This document shows positions 40,700 to 48,503 of a stretch of 64,000 nt of DNA, one piece after another; the first letter of the stretch is position 1, and every line of letters starts with the position of its first letter. The position numbers were made by a program, and so were the translations under genes. Below the pieces are notes generated by a model. It worked only from the letters and a program-made list of their open reading frames with translations. It searched no databases and was not told the origin of the DNA. Source of the stretch: Cryptosporangium minutisporangium (GTDB lineage: Bacteria; Actinomycetota; Actinomycetes; Mycobacteriales; Cryptosporangiaceae); NCBI RefSeq assembly GCF_039536245.1, contig NZ_BAAAYN010000004.1, positions 202,914 through 266,913 on the forward strand, given 5' to 3'.

Positions 40700-41407
40700 G
40701 TGTTGAATAGGTTCGTTATTCCTGTACTCATTGTTGTCGTGATGAGCCTGGGGTTTTATGCATTCCCGGCGAGGGCTGCCGACCCACCCAGGAACTACGT
40801 TGCGCTGACGTTGGACGACGGGCCGGACGAGAACGCTGGCAGAGTAATGAACATCCTGCGCAACAACAACGCGCGGGGTGTCTTCTTCGTGATCGGAGCC
40901 AACGTGACGGCCCGACCGGGTCAGGTCCGGCGGATGCGCGACGAGGGGCATGTCATCGGCAACCACACGTACGATCACGTGGATCTCACCACGCTAGGGG
41001 CCCCCGAGATCGGCGAGCAGTTCGCGCTCACCAATGCGGCCCTCGCGCGGCTGAATGTCGTACCCGACCTCTTCCGACCCCCATTCAACCGGGCGAACGA
41101 GTCGGTCTGGGACGCCGGGTGGGACCAAGGAATGGCGATGGTTCGAGCTGATTGCGATCCGGCGGACTGGAGCTACACTTCCGCCCGGCCGATCCGTCAG
41201 AACGTCCAGAACTGCGATCTCCAGAATGGCTCGATAATTCAGCTGCATAGTTGGAATGCTGCGACGTCGCAGGCTCTCCCCGGCATGATAAGGGATATCC
41301 GCGCGCGCGGGTTCTGTCTAGGCATCGTCAAGCCCTCCACGGTCTGGAATCCGCTGCACGCGGGATGGATCGAGGTCGCCCCGAGTCCGGAGACGGACGG
41401 CTGCTGA
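40700..41407 (+). CDS. Secreted polysaccharide deacetylase (NodB domain)
   Basis: A 235-residue exported protein. A signal peptide (FVIPVLIVVVMSLGFYAFPA, cut after ARA) precedes a NodB/CE4 domain: YVALTLDDGPDENAGRVMNI (Asp-Asp catalytic pair), HVIGNHTYDHVDLT (metal-binding His), LFRPPFNRANESV, and IIQLHSWNAATSQALPGM in the final motif. It would remove acetyl groups from chitin, peptidoglycan or another polysaccharide. The start is a GTG. The 5' third is AT-richer than the surroundings (TTCGTTATTCCTGTACTC), which hints at transfer from another genome. The 41408-41567 gap after it holds no gene. Confidence 0.9.
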   Translation: MLNRFVIPVLIVVVMSLGFYAFPARAADPPRNYVALTLDDGPDENAGRVMNILRNNNARGVFFVIGANVTARPGQVRRMRDEGHVIGNHTYDHVDLTTLGAPEIGEQFALTNAALARLNVVPDLFRPPFNRANESVWDAGWDQGMAMVRADCDPADWSYTSARPIRQNVQNCDLQNGSIIQLHSWNAATSQALPGMIRDIRARGFCLGIVKPSTVWNPLHAGWIEVAPSPETDGC

Positions 41408-41567
41408 GCAGCGTTCCGGCGCCGACCATGGCACGGACAGCGCGACAACCATCTCGGCGGGCACCCGGAAACGGCGACAACCAGGCCCTCGTACCGCAGA
41501 CCACCCGCCGCGGACCGGTCGCTGCCCCCGGCGGGTGCTTCCACGCTGATCGCCGCCTCGTTCCCTC

Positions 41568-42350
41568 TCAGGCGGCGACGCGAGCGCGGACATTCCAGGG
41601 AGTGAGGGCCCGCCAGGGAGTGAGGGCCCGCCAGCGCGCGGGCGTCCGGCGCATGAGCAGCGCGCTGTCGAATTGGACGGAGCCTGGCGGGAATCGCTCC
41701 GGGTCGGTGAAGTAGGTCGATCGCATCGCCTCGACCCCGAGCGGCGCGAGCGTGAACCGCTCGGCGAGGAGTTCGACGCCCTCCAACGTGTCGGGCCGGC
41801 GCCCGGGTGACCAGCCGGTCGAGTCTCGCGCGAAGAAGGCGGTCGCGGCGTCGACGTCCGCGAACACCGAGCCCGGCGGCATGCGGTCGACGACTGGGCC
41901 CGCGAGCATCACGGCGTTGTCACCCGTGACGCTGCAGAGGTGGGCGTCGACGCGGTCGGGCGCGATCGTACGGTTGATGCTCGCGCGCTCATGGACGCCG
42001 GGGAAGAGCCTTCCGCCGGTCAGCGCGGTGGTGGCTGAGTCGGTGTGCCGGTAGCGCGGGATGAAGACGCCGTGGCCGGGCGCGGGGCCGTCGTCCCACT
42101 CGACCGCGATTCGGTGTGCGGCGTTCGCGCTGCGCAATCCGGTCCACGCCGGGAGACCGGCCGGGCGGATCGCCTCCAGCCACAGCAGGCAGATGCCCGC
42201 AACCGCGACGCCGCGGACCAGCCGCGGCCGGAACGGCGCCGGCAGCAGCCGGGCGGCGACCTCCGGGTCGACCTGAACGTTGACGAGCACGCGTTGCTCG
42301 ATCCGGCAGTCGACGGTGCGCAGGGGCGTCATGATCCGAGCCTGCCGCAT
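41568..42350 (-). CDS. DUF2071-like protein
   Basis: About 260 residues. It has the DUF2071 pattern: an early LVNVQVDPEVAARLLPAPFR, then GVAVAGICLLWLEAIRPAGL, HGVFIPRYRHTDSATTALTG and a late GVEAMRSTYFTDPERFPPGS. The family is acetoacetate decarboxylase-like in fold; function is unknown. The C-terminus contains WRALTPWRALTPW, from an exact 18-bp tandem duplication. Start is MRQARIM at 42350 or MTPLR at 42332. A perfect 16-bp palindrome sits 2 bp upstream of the first ATG. Confidence 0.78.
   Translation of the reverse strand: MRQARIMTPLRTVDCRIEQRVLVNVQVDPEVAARLLPAPFRPRLVRGVAVAGICLLWLEAIRPAGLPAWTGLRSANAAHRIAVEWDDGPAPGHGVFIPRYRHTDSATTALTGGRLFPGVHERASINRTIAPDRVDAHLCSVTGDNAVMLAGPVVDRMPPGSVFADVDAATAFFARDSTGWSPGRRPDTLEGVELLAERFTLAPLGVEAMRSTYFTDPERFPPGSVQFDSALLMRRTPARWRALTPWRALTPWNVRARVAA
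41596..41631. repeat. Exact 18-bp tandem duplication in the DUF2071 gene
   Basis: CAGGGAGTGAGGGCCCGC occurs twice in a row (41596-41613 and 41614-41631). It adds six codons in frame, giving WRALTP twice near the C-terminus of the DUF2071-like protein. It looks like a recent slippage event. Confidence 0.9.
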
Positions 42351-42351
42351 T

Positions 42352-42367
42352 TTGAGCGATCGCTCAA
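42352..42367. promoter_or_regulatory. Perfect 16-bp palindrome, likely TetR-type operator
   Basis: TTGAGCGATCGCTCAA is a complete palindrome. It lies between the DUF2071-like gene (ATG at 42350) and the upstream dehydrogenase gene (stop at 42397). Palindromes of this form are typical of TetR-family sites. No TetR gene is adjacent. Confidence 0.7.
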
Positions 42368-42396
42368 GCCGTAGCCTCCGACCGTCGTCGTGGGGC

Positions 42397-43419
42397 TCAG
42401 CCCTCCGTGACCCGCCACCGCACCCCGTGCTCGGACAGGAAGTCCATGAACGATTCGGGGGCGAATGCCTGCGACGGCGCCAGGACGCCGGCTTTGGCAC
42501 CGTCCGCCACGAGTCTCCGCACTGCCTCCACCGCGATCACCGCTGTCTTGCCGTATCCGTCCGTGCCCTCGACCTCGCCACGCACGATGCGTCCGCCTGG
42601 CCCGGACGCCATGACCGAGATCGTCCACCTGCCCTGCCGCCGTTGTTCGTCGTCGGGTCCTTCGGGCAGGGCGTCGATGACCGCGGGGGCGATGCCGTCC
42701 TTCAGCACGTCGAACGAGCCGCCGAGCAGACCCTCCATACGTCCGACCGGCACGTGCCGGGGCACCGTCGCTACCGGCGGCAGCGCCGCCTTGCTCACCC
42801 CAACGAACTCGTCCACGCTCGGGAAGCGCCACGCCGCGTGGCTCGCCGCCCCGTAGGTCGCCCATCCGCCGTTCTCGTAGCGAAGCGCTCCGTCGAACAA
42901 CAGGTCCGGGTCGAGCGACCGCAGGGTCCCGCGGCTCAAGCTGCCGTCGCGGTACCACAGCGCCACCGTCAGGCTGTCCACTGAGCCGGCGGTCTGCCCG
43001 ACGAGGTGGCTGATGAAGTCACTCGGTCCGCCGTCGTCGGCCATGGCCGGCACGACCGCAACCCCCGCATCGGCGGCGGCATCGGTGAAGGTGTCGAAGA
43101 CCTCGTTGATGTAGTGCTGTTCTCCGGTGGTGTCGACGTAGTGCGCGGCGGCGGCGATGGCTGCACGGATGACCGGCGCACCGAGCCGAGCGAACGGCCC
43201 AGCGGTGTTGATCACGGCGTCGGCGCCCGCGAACGCCGCGTCCAACGAAATCTGGTCGTCGATGGTGGCGATCCGGATCTCGAAGCCGGTACCGTCCGCG
43301 GCCGCGCGAAGCCGCTCGGCGTTCCGGCCGACGAGCACCGCTTCGATACCGCGGCGGGCGAGTTCGGCGACCACGAGGCGGCCCGTGAACCCGCTCGCGC
43401 CAATGACTGCGATCTTCAT
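42397..43419 (-). CDS. Saccharopine dehydrogenase-like NAD(P)-binding protein
   Basis: A 340-residue protein with an N-terminal Rossmann fold (MKIAVIGASGFTGRLVVAEL) and a second signature DAVINTAGPFARLGAPVIRA, then HYVDTTGEQHYINEVFDTF. This is the saccharopine dehydrogenase/trans-acting enoyl reductase group (Lys9-like) found in actinobacteria. The catalytic role of individual members is mostly unknown. It diverges from an AraC-type regulator over 133 bp, the likely control region. The start ATG at 43419 is supported by the standard fold beginning there. Confidence 0.85.
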   Translation of the reverse strand: MKIAVIGASGFTGRLVVAELARRGIEAVLVGRNAERLRAAADGTGFEIRIATIDDQISLDAAFAGADAVINTAGPFARLGAPVIRAAIAAAAHYVDTTGEQHYINEVFDTFTDAAADAGVAVVPAMADDGGPSDFISHLVGQTAGSVDSLTVALWYRDGSLSRGTLRSLDPDLLFDGALRYENGGWATYGAASHAAWRFPSVDEFVGVSKAALPPVATVPRHVPVGRMEGLLGGSFDVLKDGIAPAVIDALPEGPDDEQRRQGRWTISVMASGPGGRIVRGEVEGTDGYGKTAVIAVEAVRRLVADGAKAGVLAPSQAFAPESFMDFLSEHGVRWRVTEG

Positions 43420-43552
43420 GAGTACTCCGTAGATCGTCTCTGTTGTGCCTGCGATCGACGGTAAGACCGGAGCAGACGGACGAACCATGTCCGGCAGTCC
43501 GACTTTGATGCTCGATCGTTCTTGCTTTCGGACGCCGGGATAGGCTGCACCT

Positions 43553-44491
43553 GTGGACGTACTGAGCGACGCGGTGACGATGATGCGTACCGGCCGTCCC
43601 CACTCGAACCGCAACAAGCTGAGCGCGCCCTGGGGTCTGCGCTTTCCGCCGACGGACGGCGCCGGATTCCACATCGTGCTCGGTGGTAGCTGCTGGCTAC
43701 TGCCGGCCGACGCCGAGCCGCTGCGGCTGGCCACCGGCGACATCGTGTTCCTGCCCCGGGAGCCCGGGCACGCTCTCGCCAGCGAGCCCGGCAGCCCGCT
43801 CACCGAGTTCCGGTTGGGTGGGCGCGACCGCGAGGATGATCCAGGCGCCGGCGGCCCCGTCACCGAGTTGCTGTGCGGCGCTTACCTGCTCGACCGGTCG
43901 CGTCCCCACCCGCTGCTGGCCGACCTGCCCGACATCGTGCACCTGCCGGCCCACGTCGGACGCCACACCCGGCTACGGGCCGCGGTGGACCTGCTCGGCG
44001 CCGAACTCGCCGAACCGCGCGCGGGCGCGACCGCGAGCGTGTCCGCGCTGCTCGATCTCCTGCTGCTCTACCTGCTGCGCGCCTGGTTCGACGATCAGTC
44101 GGCAGGCTCGCCGACCGGCTGGCCCGCGGCGCTCGCGGATCGGGGCGTGAGCGCGGCGCTGCACGCGATGCATGCCGACCCGGCAGCGCCGTGGACGGTG
44201 CAGTCGCTCGGCGCGCGGGCCGGGCTGTCCCGGACGGTGTTCGCGCAGCGCTTCACCGCGCTCGTGGGCAGGCCTCCGCTGGCGTACCTGACCTGGTGGC
44301 GGATGACCCTGGCCGCGAAAATGCTGCGAGCGACCGACGCCCCGTTGTCCACACTGGCCCGAGGCTGCGGCTACTCCTCCGAGTTCGCCTTCGCCAAGAC
44401 CTTCAAGCGGGAATTCGGCATCGCGCCAGGGGCTTTCCGCCGGCAGCCGGAAGCCGGCACCGCACCGGACGGGACGGCGGCTCCGGGGTAG
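43553..44491 (+). CDS. AraC-family regulator with cupin sensor
   Basis: A 312-residue regulator. The N-terminal cupin (about 1-185) has APWGLRFPPTDGAGFHIVLG, then GSCWLLPADAEPLRLATGDI and VFLPREPGHALAS. The C-terminal double helix-turn-helix (about 200-300) has PWTVQSLGARAGLSRTVFAQ and RATDAPLSTLARGCGYSSEF, then AFAKTFKREFGIAPGAFRR. The start is a GTG at 43553. It is divergent to the saccharopine dehydrogenase-like gene and is its likely regulator. Confidence 0.92.
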   Translation: MDVLSDAVTMMRTGRPHSNRNKLSAPWGLRFPPTDGAGFHIVLGGSCWLLPADAEPLRLATGDIVFLPREPGHALASEPGSPLTEFRLGGRDREDDPGAGGPVTELLCGAYLLDRSRPHPLLADLPDIVHLPAHVGRHTRLRAAVDLLGAELAEPRAGATASVSALLDLLLLYLLRAWFDDQSAGSPTGWPAALADRGVSAALHAMHADPAAPWTVQSLGARAGLSRTVFAQRFTALVGRPPLAYLTWWRMTLAAKMLRATDAPLSTLARGCGYSSEFAFAKTFKREFGIAPGAFRRQPEAGTAPDGTAAPG

Positions 44492-44525
44492 CCGGCCGCG
44501 TCGGTGCGGTTCCGCGTCGGCGCGG

Positions 44526-44711
44526 TCAACCGGCTCGTGCCAGTCCGCTCCGGTACGCGTAGACGACAGCGCTGACCCGATCGCGCAGGTTCCGTTTGGC
44601 CAGGATCCGACCGACATGGGTTTTGACGGTCGTCTCGGCGAGGACTAGCAGGCCGGCGATCTCGGCGTTGGTCAGGCCCTCGGCGATCAGACCGCGCACC
44701 GATTCACGGTG
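44526..44711 (-). pseudogene. C-terminal HTH remnant of a LuxR-type response regulator
   Basis: The frame reads [20 protein letters not shown], then [20 protein letters not shown] and [21 protein letters not shown], then stops at 44526. This is a good LuxR/NarL DNA-binding domain cut at the first helix. It continues in the same frame directly after the stop codon (44712-44714) of the gene upstream, so there is no start and no receiver domain. It may be the lost partner of the kinase at 38830, whose own regulator gene is missing. Confidence 0.85.
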
Positions 44712-45674
44712 TCAGCCTTGGGACTCGCGCAGGACCTGCCACTGCCTCCAGACGTGCTCGGGCTCGAGGTCTGCGTAGCCGCGGCTGCGTTCGAGCTTCT
44801 GCGCATCGGCGTGGGCCATCATCACGCAACTACCGTCGCTGGTGAGGCGCTCCACCTCGTCGCGACGAAGGGGCCGACCGGCCTTTTCCTCGGCGGCGGT
44901 CAGGAGGGCCACCAGCGCGGGCACGAATACGGGTCGAAGTTCGCTCCGCGGATCCGCCTCACCTCCCTCAGCGCCCAGACGCCAGATGCCGAAGGGGTTG
45001 TGGCAGGCGTGGCCCGGCGGATACCCGTCATCCGGCCAGCGCTCGAGGCGACGGCGAGGGGTGTCCAGGTCAGGCCGGAAGGTATCGCCGCTGACCAGCA
45101 CGGGGTCCTCCGCCAGCTGGTACACGTTGAACGTGCCGAGGATCTGGGTGGCCTCCGACGGTGCGGCCTCGACCTGCGTATCGGGTAACCCGAACACGTG
45201 CATGCCGCAGGAGCGCAACACACCGCGGTCCTGGAGCACCACGACGGCGCAGCGGTAGAGCATCCCCGGGTCTCCGCCCTCCAGCGCCCGAAGCCAGTGC
45301 GCGACCGGCCAGCCCAGCTTCGACTGTTCGAGCCGCACGCCCAGCGCCCCGGCCTGGCCCAGCGCGGCGATCAGCGTCGCCACTTCTCGCGCCGCCGCAC
45401 CGAGGTACACCGGCAGATCCAGCACCAAGGCACTGCCGGCCCCGGCGACCGCGGACTGCTCCTCCGCCGACATCGTGCCGTAACCGAATGCCTGGCCGAA
45501 CGAACCGTCGTTCTCCACCCACTCCACCAGCGCGCGAAATCCGAGGTCCGGCGAGGTGAGCGACTGGTCGTCCAGCGTCAGACCGGAACGTCCGAGCGAG
45601 TCCTGCCATTGAGCCGGAGTCGCCGCGGTCCCCGGGACGAGAAGCCGCACACCGTACACGTGATCATCGGGCAT
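44712..45674 (-). CDS. Hypothetical protein
   Basis: A 320-residue soluble protein starting MPDDHVYGVRLLVPGTAATP. It has no signal peptide, no membrane segment and no motif I know. Recognisable blocks are FGQAFGYGTMSAEEQSAVAG, SALVLDLPVYLGAAAREVAT and LGWPVAHWLRALEGGDPGML, which resemble immunity or SUKH/DUF4261-like domains of contact systems, but only weakly. The C-terminus (ARGYADLEPEHVWRQWQVLR-like) ends where the LuxR fragment begins in the same frame, so the true C-terminus may have been altered. Confidence 0.55.
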   Translation of the reverse strand: MPDDHVYGVRLLVPGTAATPAQWQDSLGRSGLTLDDQSLTSPDLGFRALVEWVENDGSFGQAFGYGTMSAEEQSAVAGAGSALVLDLPVYLGAAAREVATLIAALGQAGALGVRLEQSKLGWPVAHWLRALEGGDPGMLYRCAVVVLQDRGVLRSCGMHVFGLPDTQVEAAPSEATQILGTFNVYQLAEDPVLVSGDTFRPDLDTPRRRLERWPDDGYPPGHACHNPFGIWRLGAEGGEADPRSELRPVFVPALVALLTAAEEKAGRPLRRDEVERLTSDGSCVMMAHADAQKLERSRGYADLEPEHVWRQWQVLRESQG

Positions 45675-45746
45675 GCAGCGGAGGCTAATACCGCTCCGCG
45701 AGGCCGCTGAATCCACATGTCCGCCCTGAGGGCGCGCCCGGCCGAA

Positions 45747-46328
45747 ATGAGGATGCGCAGGCCGCACGAAGTCGATATTCCTGTCACCGTGCCGCAGCTG
45801 AGCTCTCCGGTCGAACGGGTGCATCGATCGTTCCTTGCTGCCATGGCCGAGTTCCGCGACGAAGGACGAGGCGACGTCGGCGACGACACCATGATCAGCA
45901 AAGAGTTACGCGAGTTCGCGGACCGCTGGCCGACGCGCGAGGGCTTCGCCGAGTACGTCGGCTGGTTGCGGGCGCAAGCGCTGGAGGACTCTCCCCGGCC
46001 CGAGGGCTTCGTGCCGTCGACCACGCTGTGGTGGATCGAGGATGACGACTACCTGGGTCGAGTCGCGATCCGGCACCGCTTGACCCCGCACCTGTTCGAG
46101 GTCGGCGGCCACATCGGATACGACGTGCGGCCGTCCGCGCGACGGCGTGGCCATGCCACCGCCATGTTGCGTGCCGCGTTGTCCGTGGCGCACGGTCTGG
46201 GCATCGCTTCGGCGTTGGTGACGTGCGATGCCTCGAACGTCGCCTCGCGGAAGGTGATCGAGGCCAACCGCGGCACCTTCGACGATCAGCGTGGCGAGAA
46301 GCTGCGATTCTGGGTGCCGACCACCTGA
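45747..46328 (+). CDS. GNAT-family acetyltransferase
   Basis: About 193 residues. The GNAT fold is visible in the second half: STTLWWIEDDDYLGRVAIRH, then EVGGHIGYDVRPSARRRGHA with the acetyl-CoA loop RPSARRRGHATAMLRAAL, then SALVTCDASNVASRKVIEAN. The start is uncertain among ATGs at 45717, 45747 and 45753; none has a strong ribosome site. The substrate is unknown. It is divergent to the hypothetical protein at 44712-45674. Confidence 0.85.
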   Translation: MRMRRPHEVDIPVTVPQLSSPVERVHRSFLAAMAEFRDEGRGDVGDDTMISKELREFADRWPTREGFAEYVGWLRAQALEDSPRPEGFVPSTTLWWIEDDDYLGRVAIRHRLTPHLFEVGGHIGYDVRPSARRRGHATAMLRAALSVAHGLGIASALVTCDASNVASRKVIEANRGTFDDQRGEKLRFWVPTT

Positions 46329-46389
46329 ATTTCTTCGGCGACGTCGGTCCCATGGGCACGCCAACGGGATGGCTGCGCGCAGGCCTGCG

Positions 46390-46615
46390 ATGACCGCACA
46401 GCCCGCCGAGCAGCACGGGCCCCAACCCCGACGACATCGTCCGGCGACTGCCGCCCGATCAGCGCGAGCGATTCCTCCACGACTACCGGGCCGCCCTCGA
46501 CGCAGCGCAGGCGACCTGGCGCTACCACCAGTTTCAGGACGTGCTCCAGCTCTGGGAACTGCGGGCCAGCGCCTACAGCCAACCTGACTACGGACAACGA
46601 GCGGCGGGGGGCTAG
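46390..46615 (+). pseudogene. Frameshifted DUF6247-like small gene
   Basis: An ATG at 46390 opens MTAQPAEQHGP, the usual start of small actinobacterial DUF6247-like proteins. The body is in another frame: NPDDIVRRLPPDQRERFLHD, then YRAALDAAQATWRYHQFQDV and LQLWELRASAYSQPDYGQRA, stopping at 46615. That body frame has no start codon of its own and begins right after a stop at 46391-46393. A single-base shift near 46420 joins the two. Such proteins often stand next to toxin-like partners; none is seen here. The 46616-46754 stretch is empty. Confidence 0.65.
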
Positions 46616-46754
46616 GTCCGGGGAATCTGGCAACTTCGATCCCGCCGAAGAGAATCTCCCGACTGGCCCCGGCCGGCCTCCGCGTGAGCTAGGCATCTCG
46701 AAGCGGCGCAATCCACTGTCCGGACGGCCATCAGCTCAGCCGACGAGAGGCAGT

Positions 46755-48020
46755 CTACGGCCTAGCCAGGTGAGCCAGGGCCGCCGTCACCATCGCCGCG
46801 ACCCCGGTCGGCAGCGTTTGCCGCACGTCCGGTGCGAAGCGGGGCGAGTGGTTCGCCGGCAGAGCCGCCAGTCGCTCCGCCATCGAGTGGCCCGGCGCCT
46901 CGGTCACCTGCCGGCGGCCGGCCGATCCGAGCATCCAGTAAACCGTGGCCGCCCCGGCCGACGCGTAGTGCGGAAAGTCCTCAGTCGCCATCGACGGTGG
47001 CCAGACCGCCAGCCGCTCCGAGCCGACCAGCCCCTCGTGCGCCGCCCGGGTCACCGCCGTCGCCTCCGGATCGGGCACGTTCACCGGCGACGCGGTGGCG
47101 ATCCGCACCTCCGGCGGCTCCACGCAGCCGGAGGCGGCGCACTCCGCCCGCACGACGCGCTCCACGGCGGCGCGGAGCCGGGTCAACGTGGCCTCGCTCA
47201 GGGCCCGCACCGTGATGCTCAGGCTGGCGCTGTCCGGCAGCACGTTGCTCCGGTGACCGGCGTGCAGCGACCCGACGGTGAGGACCACCTGCTCCGCGGC
47301 CGCGAACTCGCGAGCGACGATCGTCTGCAGCCGCAACACGGTCGCCGCGGCGGCGACCACCGGGTCGATGCCCAGATGGGGCGTCGCGGCGTGGCTCCCC
47401 CGGCCGTGGATGACCACCTCGATCGTGGTGCTGCCGGCCGTCATCACGCCGATGCCGTGCGCGAGCATGCCGGCCGGAAGCGGTGCGGTGTGCTGGGCGA
47501 GGACCACGTCAGGTCGGCCGAAGCGTTCGAAGAGCCCGTCCTCGAGCATGTCGCGAGCGCCCTCGAGCGTCTCTTCCGCCGGCTGGCCGACGACCAGCAG
47601 GGTGCCCTGCCAGTGATCCCGGCCCGCCACCAGCCGCCGGGCGGCACCGGCCAGCGCGGCGACGTGGAGGTCGTGCCCGCAGGCGTGCATGACCGGTACC
47701 GGGAGTCCGTCGGCACCGGTGGCGGTGACCGCGCTGGCGTACGGCAGGCCCGTCTGTTCGGCCACGGGCAGCGCGTCCAACTCCGCCCGCAGCATCACCA
47801 CCGGGCCGGGTCCGTTGTCGAGGATCCCCACCACGCCGTGCCCACCGACGTCGCCGGTGACCCGCAGTCCGTCCCGCGCCAGCCACCCGGCCAGCCGCCC
47901 GGCCGTGCGTCGCTCCGCCCCGGACAGCTCCGGGTGGGCGTGCAGATCCAGGTAGAGGGCGGTCGCCTCGGTCAGGACGGACCGCGCGCCGGCGGGCGCC
48001 ACGGGCCCCGCCGCGGTCAC
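46755..48020 (-). CDS. M20-family amidohydrolase (IAA-amino acid hydrolase type)
   Basis: About 421 residues from a GTG at 48020 that has GGAG upstream; an ATG at 48119 would add 33 residues. Metal and catalytic motifs are HAHPELSGAERRT, MLRAELDALPVAEQTGLPYA, VMHACGHDLHVAALAGAARR, GQPAEETLEGARDML and, at the end, ATEDFPHYASAGAATVYWML. The family removes N-acyl or N-aminoacyl groups. It is divergent to the RiPP precursor gene and next to the RiPP cluster, so a role in peptide processing is possible but unproven. Confidence 0.88.
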   Translation of the reverse strand: MTAAGPVAPAGARSVLTEATALYLDLHAHPELSGAERRTAGRLAGWLARDGLRVTGDVGGHGVVGILDNGPGPVVMLRAELDALPVAEQTGLPYASAVTATGADGLPVPVMHACGHDLHVAALAGAARRLVAGRDHWQGTLLVVGQPAEETLEGARDMLEDGLFERFGRPDVVLAQHTAPLPAGMLAHGIGVMTAGSTTIEVVIHGRGSHAATPHLGIDPVVAAAATVLRLQTIVAREFAAAEQVVLTVGSLHAGHRSNVLPDSASLSITVRALSEATLTRLRAAVERVVRAECAASGCVEPPEVRIATASPVNVPDPEATAVTRAAHEGLVGSERLAVWPPSMATEDFPHYASAGAATVYWMLGSAGRRQVTEAPGHSMAERLAALPANHSPRFAPDVRQTLPTGVAAMVTAALAHLARP

Positions 48021-48185
48021 CGGAGGGCTCCGGGGGTGCCGCGCCGCACCGGACGCGTTTCGGGTGACAGCCAACTGACAGCGGATGCCAGGGCGTTCGG
48101 TGAGCGCCTCGGGATGCAATAGCTATGCACGGTTACAGCGACACCCGCCGTTACATCGGCCCGGTCGCTCCAGCTAGGAGAAGCA

Positions 48186-48380
48186 ATGAACTCGAATAGT
48201 CTCGTCCCGTTCAGCAACAACCTCACCTCTCTCGCTTCCGAGCTGCTCGAACTGGAGTCTGAGACGTTCTCGATCTCCGACTACGCGGATGCCTCCGAGG
48301 CGATCCTCGCGTCCTGCTCCTCGTCGGCCACGACCAGCACGACCAGCAGCACCACCTCGACGACGAGCTGCAGCGCCTGA
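48186..48380 (+). CDS. Thiopeptide/linear azole peptide precursor
   Basis: A 64-residue precursor with AGGAG 6 bp before the ATG. Leader: residues 1-42, ending LELESETFSISDYADASEAI-LA, which has the acidic SETF..ISDYADASEA block of thiopeptide-type leaders. Core: about residues 43-64, starting SCSSSATTSTTSSTTS and ending TTSCSA. It contains 10 Ser, 8 Thr, 2 Cys and 2 Ala, so 20 of 22 residues could be modified. The core start (SCxxxS/A) resembles berninamycin-type cores. It is the only plus-strand gene of the RiPP locus and converges on the YcaO gene at 48500. A terminator follows at 48399. Confidence 0.88.
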   Translation: MNSNSLVPFSNNLTSLASELLELESETFSISDYADASEAILASCSSSATTSTTSSTTSTTSCSA

Positions 48381-48398
48381 TCTGGCAGGAAATTCGAC

Positions 48399-48429
48399 GG
48401 CCGTCCACCGCTACAGGTGGGCGGCCTTT
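48399..48429 (+). terminator. Rho-independent terminator after the precursor gene
   Basis: An 11-bp stem (GGCCGTCCACC against GGTGGGCGGCC, one G-U pair), a 6-nt loop GCTACA and a short TTT. It starts 19 bp after the precursor stop. Confidence 0.8.
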
Positions 48430-48434
48430 CGCTG

Positions 48435-48503
48435 TCCACGCGGCCGCCCCGGTTCAGTCCACGCGGCCGCCCCGGTTCAGTCCGCACGGCCGCCCCGGTT
48501 CAG
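48435..48503. repeat. Three 23-bp direct repeats at the tail of the YcaO gene
   Basis: TCCACGCGGCCGCCCCGGTT followed by CAG repeats at 48435-48457 and 48458-48480, and a third copy with two changes at 48481-48503. The third copy overlaps the stop codon of the YcaO gene (48500). The repeats lie between two convergent genes and could come from slippage or act as a protein-binding array. Confidence 0.85.

Noticed and set aside
44095..44617. Minus-strand frames opposite the AraC gene
   Set aside because: Shadow of the AraC-type gene; only the short LuxR fragment 44526-44711 has real protein similarity.
46286..46711. Minus-strand frame over the DUF6247-like remnant
   Set aside because: No recognisable domain; the plus strand matches a known small family apart from one frameshift.
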